A stretch of DNA of 8,967 nucleotides from Oceanicaulis sp. (GTDB taxonomy: Bacteria; Pseudomonadota; Alphaproteobacteria; Caulobacterales; Maricaulaceae): the NCBI GenBank assembly GCA_007571185.1, contig RKRX01000209.1, forward strand, positions 1 to 8,967, written 5' to 3'. Position 1 is the first letter of the stretch, and the number at the start of each line of letters is the position of its first letter. Position numbers and translations under genes: made by a program. A model generated the notes under the pieces. The model searched no databases. It was not told the DNA's origin and was given only the letters and a program-made list of their open reading frames with translations. Below are positions 4,797 through 8,967 of the stretch, piece after piece.

Positions 4797-6800
4797 ATGG
4801 CTACCAAGGACACAAAAAACGCCGCAACCTGTTCGGACGACGCTTTGCCAGAACCCGTCAGTGACGCTCTGGATACGATAAGGCACACCCACCTGACTCC
4901 GCTGACCGGAACATCTGCGTCCAAAACCGGGGGCGGGTTGGCGCTTTGTGGCGTTGCACTCGGCCTACTCTGGTTTGGAGGGGCGACGAGTTACCTGGCA
5001 GGCAACACTGATCTGATCGACCTGACCCCAGCTCAACTGGCAGGCTCGTCCATTTTCACCATCGTTCCATCCCTGACCTTTATGATTGCCGGTTTGCTGG
5101 GCCGTGAGGTTTGCCGCGCTGGCGCCCGCGCCAGGCGATTGGATGAAGCGCTTTGTCGCCTTGCGGCCCCCATCGAGCGTACTGAACAGGACGCCTCGCA
5201 TCTGGCGGACACCATCACCATACAGGTAGACCGGATGAATGAAGCCGTGAAAAATGCGCTGGCGCGCCTGACGACCATGAAAGAGGGGATCACACACCAC
5301 GTCGACAGCTTGGAAGATGGCTCCACCCGCGCCCGTGATCGTGTCGGACAGCTGGTCGAAACTCTACGCGAAGAGCGCTTGCGCCTGAACGATATTTCCG
5401 AAGGCATGGACGACAAGGCCGCCATGATCGCCGCCTCCATCCAGAATCATTCTGAGATGGTGACTGCCGCCGCCGAACTAGCTGATACCAAAGCCGCAGA
5501 AGGCGAGCGCCTGTTGCGCTCGGGTGCGGATCGCTTGCAGGATGCCGGACAGGCCACCCAGGATGCCGGTGATCGCATCGCATTATCGCTTGACGCCCGG
5601 GCCACAGAACTACGCGAATTCTCCGACATGCTGCACAACCGGATCAACGGTTTGGAAACAGCCTATCTCAAGCACAGGGACCGCCTGCAGGATTTATCGG
5701 AGACGTTGCGTCAGGAACAGGAAAAGATTGGCGCCGCCCTCGACTTTCACAGGGCCGAGTTGGAAACCATGATCAGGACGGCATGCGAAGGGGCCGATAC
5801 CCTCAAAACGTCCGCTAGGAACTCCGGTGAAATGTTCATGGACGCTATGGACAGCGCCCTTAATCAAGCCAGGGAGCTGGCCGAAAACCTGTCAGAGCGC
5901 AGCGAGGAAGCTGTGCGTGCTCAGGAATGCGCGCTAGATCGGCTGCGCTCCGCTTCCGAGACCGCCCGTGAAGCAGCTGAGAAAGCCGGTGAAAGCTTCA
6001 AACGCCAGGCAGAGGACACCGAAGCGGCCCTCGAACGGATCAGCGAGTCCGGGTTTGACATCGCCCGTCGCGCAGATGATGCCTTCCAAACCCGCTTGCA
6101 GGAAGCCGAAGACTTGACCCGGCAGGCGGAGAAAACCTCCAGCGAAATCTCTGAGACTGTGAGCAGGCAGATGACTGAAACGCTTGAAACAGCGCAACAA
6201 CACAGTCGCCGGATCAAGGATGACCTGTTCACTCTGCGCGGCAAGCTGGAAGATACGCCCAATGTGGCGCGGGACGCCGCCAAGGCTATGGAGCGTGTGC
6301 TGGAGAACGGTCTCACACAGCTCAATGAGACTGCTCGGACCGCATCCGATCAGGCACATGATATTGATGCCTTGTTTCAGTCTCGGATACGTCAGAACTA
6401 TGAGTTGTTGTCGAACACCATCCTTCGCATGGGTGCTGCGGCCAGTGATCGTAAACCACCTGATCTGGATGTGAATGAGTTGCCCGGCTCGGTCAGCAAT
6501 CAGCGCCTGGAGAACGCCCCATCAACCCGATCCTCCCACAGTGAATCCGAAGTCCGCGATGGCAATGCCAAGGACCGGATCAAGAATGATACTAGACCGT
6601 TAAACAACGCCAGTGACGTGTCCAGCTCTGACAGCGATGAGGATCCGATCCGTGACAGTATCCGCGCAGGCGTGGAAAAGGCGCGCAGGAAGACTGGCTG
6701 GCGCTGGCGTGACCTGCTCACCAACATAGGCCCCGAAGACAAATCTCAAACCAACGAGTCAGACGTTTTCGGCAAGCGTGGCGACAGGAGTACCGACTGA
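4797..6800 (+). CDS. Membrane-anchored coiled-coil protein, TipN-like (tentative)
   Basis: 667 residues from the ATG at 4797 (MATKDTK), preceded by GACGAG as a weak ribosome site. A short polar N-terminus is followed by two hydrophobic segments at about 46-68 and 81-103, then a very long helical, Glu/Arg/Ala-rich stretch from about 112 to 560 with coiled-coil character and many near-repeats (for example ASETAREAAEKAGES). After it come a Ser/Asp-rich polar tail and a short conserved-looking segment, GWRWRDLLTNI, at 634-644. Two N-terminal helices plus a large cytoplasmic coiled coil is the architecture of TipN, the new-pole marker of Caulobacter that directs cell polarity and flagellum placement; the tryptophan-rich C-terminal segment also recalls that group. 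TipN of Caulobacter is longer (about 880 residues). Sequence similarity cannot be tested here, so the role is inference. The open frame extends upstream to 4428 across the IS remnant, but that part is accidental. It converges on the lipoprotein gene with a 19-base gap. Confidence 0.75.
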   Translation: MATKDTKNAATCSDDALPEPVSDALDTIRHTHLTPLTGTSASKTGGGLALCGVALGLLWFGGATSYLAGNTDLIDLTPAQLAGSSIFTIVPSLTFMIAGLLGREVCRAGARARRLDEALCRLAAPIERTEQDASHLADTITIQVDRMNEAVKNALARLTTMKEGITHHVDSLEDGSTRARDRVGQLVETLREERLRLNDISEGMDDKAAMIAASIQNHSEMVTAAAELADTKAAEGERLLRSGADRLQDAGQATQDAGDRIALSLDARATELREFSDMLHNRINGLETAYLKHRDRLQDLSETLRQEQEKIGAALDFHRAELETMIRTACEGADTLKTSARNSGEMFMDAMDSALNQARELAENLSERSEEAVRAQECALDRLRSASETAREAAEKAGESFKRQAEDTEAALERISESGFDIARRADDAFQTRLQEAEDLTRQAEKTSSEISETVSRQMTETLETAQQHSRRIKDDLFTLRGKLEDTPNVARDAAKAMERVLENGLTQLNETARTASDQAHDIDALFQSRIRQNYELLSNTILRMGAAASDRKPPDLDVNELPGSVSNQRLENAPSTRSSHSESEVRDGNAKDRIKNDTRPLNNASDVSSSDSDEDPIRDSIRAGVEKARRKTGWRWRDLLTNIGPEDKSQTNESDVFGKRGDRSTD

Positions 6801-6819
6801 TCAGCGTTCTGGAATGCGT

Positions 6820-7476
6820 TTATCCTATTTCGTTGGTGTTCACTTCGTCTACCGCCCAGATCGCCAGCTCCCGCACGACGGCGTTGGTCGCCTGGCTGAA
6901 AGCGGTGACGATGGCCCCCTGGCGGTTACCAGAAGCGCGGACCTCCTCATGGATCTGGCGTAACCCGATTATCCGACGGGTTTCACGGTCTACCAGACGA
7001 GCCTGAAGCCGCACATGGATCATCGGCGCGGACATGACATCCTGATCATAGATCGCCTCATAACGCCGCAATTCCAGCTGCATCCGGTAACGCGCCCGCA
7101 CTCCATCCTCGCCGCGGACAGGCGCTAACTGCGGAACCTCCGCCAGAAACACATCCACGATCTGGTTATGGACCAGCATGGGCGCCGGGGAGATCCAAGC
7201 GGCCCGGGCCATATAACCCACAGAACCCTCACGCACGACCACCACCCGAGCACGAGACAGCGCACGCGGGGCGGCAATTTGATCGATCACGATCGGAACG
7301 GCGTTTTCCGATCTGACCCCTTCAGAAGCGGGTGCGAATTCCAGCCGGTACAAGGCATTGGGTTCTGTTTCAGGTAGGAGAGAGATGCAGCCAGGAGCCG
7401 CCAGCAGAACACCCGGCGCGACAACGATGACCGGCGGAACCCAACGCCGGAGCAACTCGATCATGGCCGCGGTCAT
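6820..7476 (-). CDS. ABC-type transport auxiliary lipoprotein of an Mla/MCE system
   Basis: 218 residues, last gene of the minus-strand Mla operon. The N-terminus has a basic start, a hydrophobic stretch (about 13-27) and a possible lipobox ending at Cys30 (LLAAPGC). Proline at -2 and alanine at -3 make it atypical, but the position and the following ISLLP fit a lipoprotein. The rest resembles the ABC-transport auxiliary family (PF03886, which includes PqiC), with an early NALYRL strand and a C-terminal helix rich in Ala and Val. Family members work with MCE proteins in moving lipids across the periplasm. Its ATG overlaps the stop codon of the MCE gene (ATGA), with GGAG just upstream, so translation is coupled. 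The C-terminal end meets the convergent coiled-coil gene; I see no terminator in the 19 bases between them. Confidence 0.85.
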   Translation of the reverse strand: MTAAMIELLRRWVPPVIVVAPGVLLAAPGCISLLPETEPNALYRLEFAPASEGVRSENAVPIVIDQIAAPRALSRARVVVVREGSVGYMARAAWISPAPMLVHNQIVDVFLAEVPQLAPVRGEDGVRARYRMQLELRRYEAIYDQDVMSAPMIHVRLQARLVDRETRRIIGLRQIHEEVRASGNRQGAIVTAFSQATNAVVRELAIWAVDEVNTNEIG

Positions 7477-8429
7477 TGCGGGATCTCCACTTCCTCTCCC
7501 TCAGGTGTCGCGATAAAGTCAACCGGGCTAGATTCCAGTTCCAGTACGATCCGCTCCAGCGTCGCCGTCAGCGAGCGCAAATCGCGTGCCGCTTCGGTCA
7601 ACTGAATCAGACCATCCTGAGAAAACTCTTCAAGAGCCGGCCGAATCGCAACCAGCGCGCCATAGGCTTCCTGTGCAGTCCGCTCCACTTCTACCGAAGC
7701 GGTTGACACAGCCAACGTCGTGGGCGTGAGCTGATCAACCACATAACCTTCCGTCACACTTACGAACCGCTCCATAGCCACTGCGGCAGAGGACACATCC
7801 CGCCCTGCCTGCACCATGCTGTTGAGCGCCATACGCACTTCATTCACCAGCAGATCACGCTCGGCCAGATTTCGGGTGATCGCCTCAATATGGTTCATGC
7901 TGCTAGTAAAGCTTTCCAGATTCTCGTCACTGAGTATCCGGCTGACTCGCAGGAAGATGAGTTGGGCCGTTTCCAGCAGGGATTCGCCGCTTTCCACCAG
8001 CACCTCAAGCTGAGCGGGGCTGGCGTAGATGCGTGGCGGGCGGTCAGTCGGGCGGCTCTCAAAGCGGGAAGCCTCCGCCGACCCGGCCGATATCTGAATA
8101 TAGGACAGGCCTGTCAAACCCTGAGGTTCCAGCACGGCTTCGGAATCGATCTTCACCGGGGTTGCCGCGTCCACGCGTATCCGCGCGATCACCTGGTCGG
8201 GATTGTCCGGGTTCAGGCCCAGCTCAGTCACCTCACCCACCTGAATACCATTGAAGTGCACGGCGGAAGCCGCCCGCAGGCCCCGGACAGGACCATCAAA
8301 AACCACATCATATTCGTGGAACTCCCGGTCTAGCGCCGCCCCGGATAGCCAGATTGACAACGCCACCCCCGACACCATTAGCAGGACGACAAAAAAACCG
8401 ACAATTACGTGATGGGCCTTGGTTTCCAT
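7473..8429 (-). CDS. mlaD: MlaD-family MCE protein, lipid transport substrate-binding subunit
   Basis: 318 residues. One N-terminal membrane helix (about 8-30, after METKAHH) anchors it in the inner membrane. The MCE domain follows at about 37-116, with the hallmarks YDVVFDGPVRGLRAASAV, FNGIQVGEV, and the closing LTGLSYIQI. The C-terminal two-thirds is predicted helical and rich in heptad-like Leu and Val; in MCE proteins this part forms the central tube of a hexamer. MlaD subunits bind phospholipid between the MlaFE transporter and the outer membrane. The length is greater than E. coli MlaD (about 180) and like the longer MCE proteins paired with an auxiliary lipoprotein in alphaproteobacteria. 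AGGAAAAGGG precedes the ATG. Nine bases separate it from the ATPase gene upstream, and it overlaps the lipoprotein gene by four bases. Confidence 0.92.
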   Translation of the reverse strand: METKAHHVIVGFFVVLLMVSGVALSIWLSGAALDREFHEYDVVFDGPVRGLRAASAVHFNGIQVGEVTELGLNPDNPDQVIARIRVDAATPVKIDSEAVLEPQGLTGLSYIQISAGSAEASRFESRPTDRPPRIYASPAQLEVLVESGESLLETAQLIFLRVSRILSDENLESFTSSMNHIEAITRNLAERDLLVNEVRMALNSMVQAGRDVSSAAVAMERFVSVTEGYVVDQLTPTTLAVSTASVEVERTAQEAYGALVAIRPALEEFSQDGLIQLTEAARDLRSLTATLERIVLELESSPVDFIATPEGEEVEIPQ

Positions 8430-8438
8430 ACCCTTTTC

Positions 8439-8967
8439 CTAACCCTTAATCGGTTGTCCTAGTGCCGCACGCCCCCGCGAACCACCGAAATATTCCTGAA
8501 TCCAGGGATGCCGATTTCGGATGAGAGCGCTGAGTCGCTCATTGGCCACGACCCGCTTCTCCGCCAGAACCGCCACCCGGTCACAAATGGCGTACAGACT
8601 ATCCAGATCGTGCGTGATCATTACTACGGTCAGGTTCAGCGTCTGTGACAGCTCAAGGATCAGGGCATCAAACGCCGCCGCCCCGATCGGATCCAAACCA
8701 GCGGTAGGCTCGTCCAGAAACAGGAGATCAGGATCAAGCGACAACGCCCGCGCCAGACCGGCGCGCTTCTTCATGCCACCCGACAGTTCCGAGGGCCGTT
8801 TAAGTCCGACTTCGGGCGGCAATCCCACCAATCCGAGTTTCAAATTCGCCAACTCCCGCATGAGCGAGACCGGTATACGCACATGCTCGCGCATGGGCGC
8901 CATGACGTTTTCCTGCACGGTGAGCGAAGAGAACAACGCCCCGCTCTGAAACAGCACGCCCCGGCGC
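8439..8967 (-). CDS. mlaF: MlaF-type ABC transporter ATPase, 5' end outside the window
   Basis: The visible C-terminal 175 residues run from RRGVLFQSGALFSSLTV, which contains the Q-loop glutamine, through the signature LSGGMKKRAGLARAL, Walker B LLFLDEPTAGLDP and the H-loop MITHDL. The FQSGALF sequence, KKRAG after the signature, and the C-terminal HPWIQEYF are typical of MlaF, the ATPase driving phospholipid movement between inner and outer membranes. Walker A and the N-terminus lie off the right edge; the frame is open through 8967, so the GTG at 8957 is not the real start. It is the first visible gene of the operon; an MlaE permease is expected upstream, outside the window. Stop codon TAA at 8441-8439. 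Confidence 0.93.
   Translation of the reverse strand, partial: RRGVLFQSGALFSSLTVQENVMAPMREHVRIPVSLMRELANLKLGLVGLPPEVGLKRPSELSGGMKKRAGLARALSLDPDLLFLDEPTAGLDPIGAAAFDALILELSQTLNLTVVMITHDLDSLYAICDRVAVLAEKRVVANERLSALIRNRHPWIQEYFGGSRGRAALGQPIKG

Noticed and set aside
1..8967. tRNA, rRNA, CRISPR array, prophage or defence genes
   Set aside because: No cloverleaf, rRNA-like sequence, regularly spaced repeats or matching protein motifs were seen on either strand.

Overview
The window looks like chromosomal DNA from an alphaproteobacterium related to the Caulobacterales, Maricaulales or Hyphomonadaceae. This rests on moderate-to-high GC content, a phoR-...-phoU-phoB order like that of Caulobacter, a large two-helix plus coiled-coil protein resembling the polarity factor TipN, and an Mla-type lipid transport operon carrying an auxiliary lipoprotein. 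The genus cannot be fixed from the sequence alone.

Layout: (1) About 160-3191, plus strand, is the phosphate-starvation signalling block: phoR (membrane histidine kinase), phoU (metal-binding regulator) and phoB (OmpR-type response regulator). In related bacteria the pstC-pstA-pstB phosphate transporter genes lie between phoR and phoU. Here only the last 44 codons of pstB survive (1599-1736), so the locus carries a deletion scar. (2) About 3192-4796 is a 1.6 kb accessory patch between phoB and the next gene. It holds a decayed IS30-family insertion sequence on the minus strand, with three frameshifts and several missense changes at conserved positions. That copy is itself interrupted by a 128-bp MITE-like element with terminal inverted repeats and a 4-bp target duplication, placed directly after the DD(33)E glutamate codon. 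A 14-bp-arm perfect palindrome coincides with one frameshift. A probable rho-independent terminator lies on the far side of the IS, just before the next gene. (3) 4797-6800, plus strand, is a 667-residue membrane-anchored coiled-coil protein, tentatively TipN-like. (4) 6820-8967, minus strand and convergent with the coiled-coil gene, is a tightly packed Mla/MCE operon read from the right edge: an MlaF-type ATPase (5' end outside the window), an MlaD-type MCE protein, and an ABC-transport auxiliary lipoprotein.

How the genes work together: PhoR phosphorylates PhoB under phosphate limitation, and PhoU normally relays the repressing signal from the Pst transporter. With local pst lost, PhoU and PhoR must couple to a Pst system elsewhere, or the Pho response may be altered. 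The Mla genes encode parts of an envelope phospholipid transport machine: cytoplasmic ATPase, inner-membrane-anchored MCE ring protein and periplasm-facing lipoprotein. The permease (MlaE) would be expected just beyond the right edge. I did not find a clearly new biological system. The most informative unusual structures are the pst deletion scar and the nested, decayed mobile elements.
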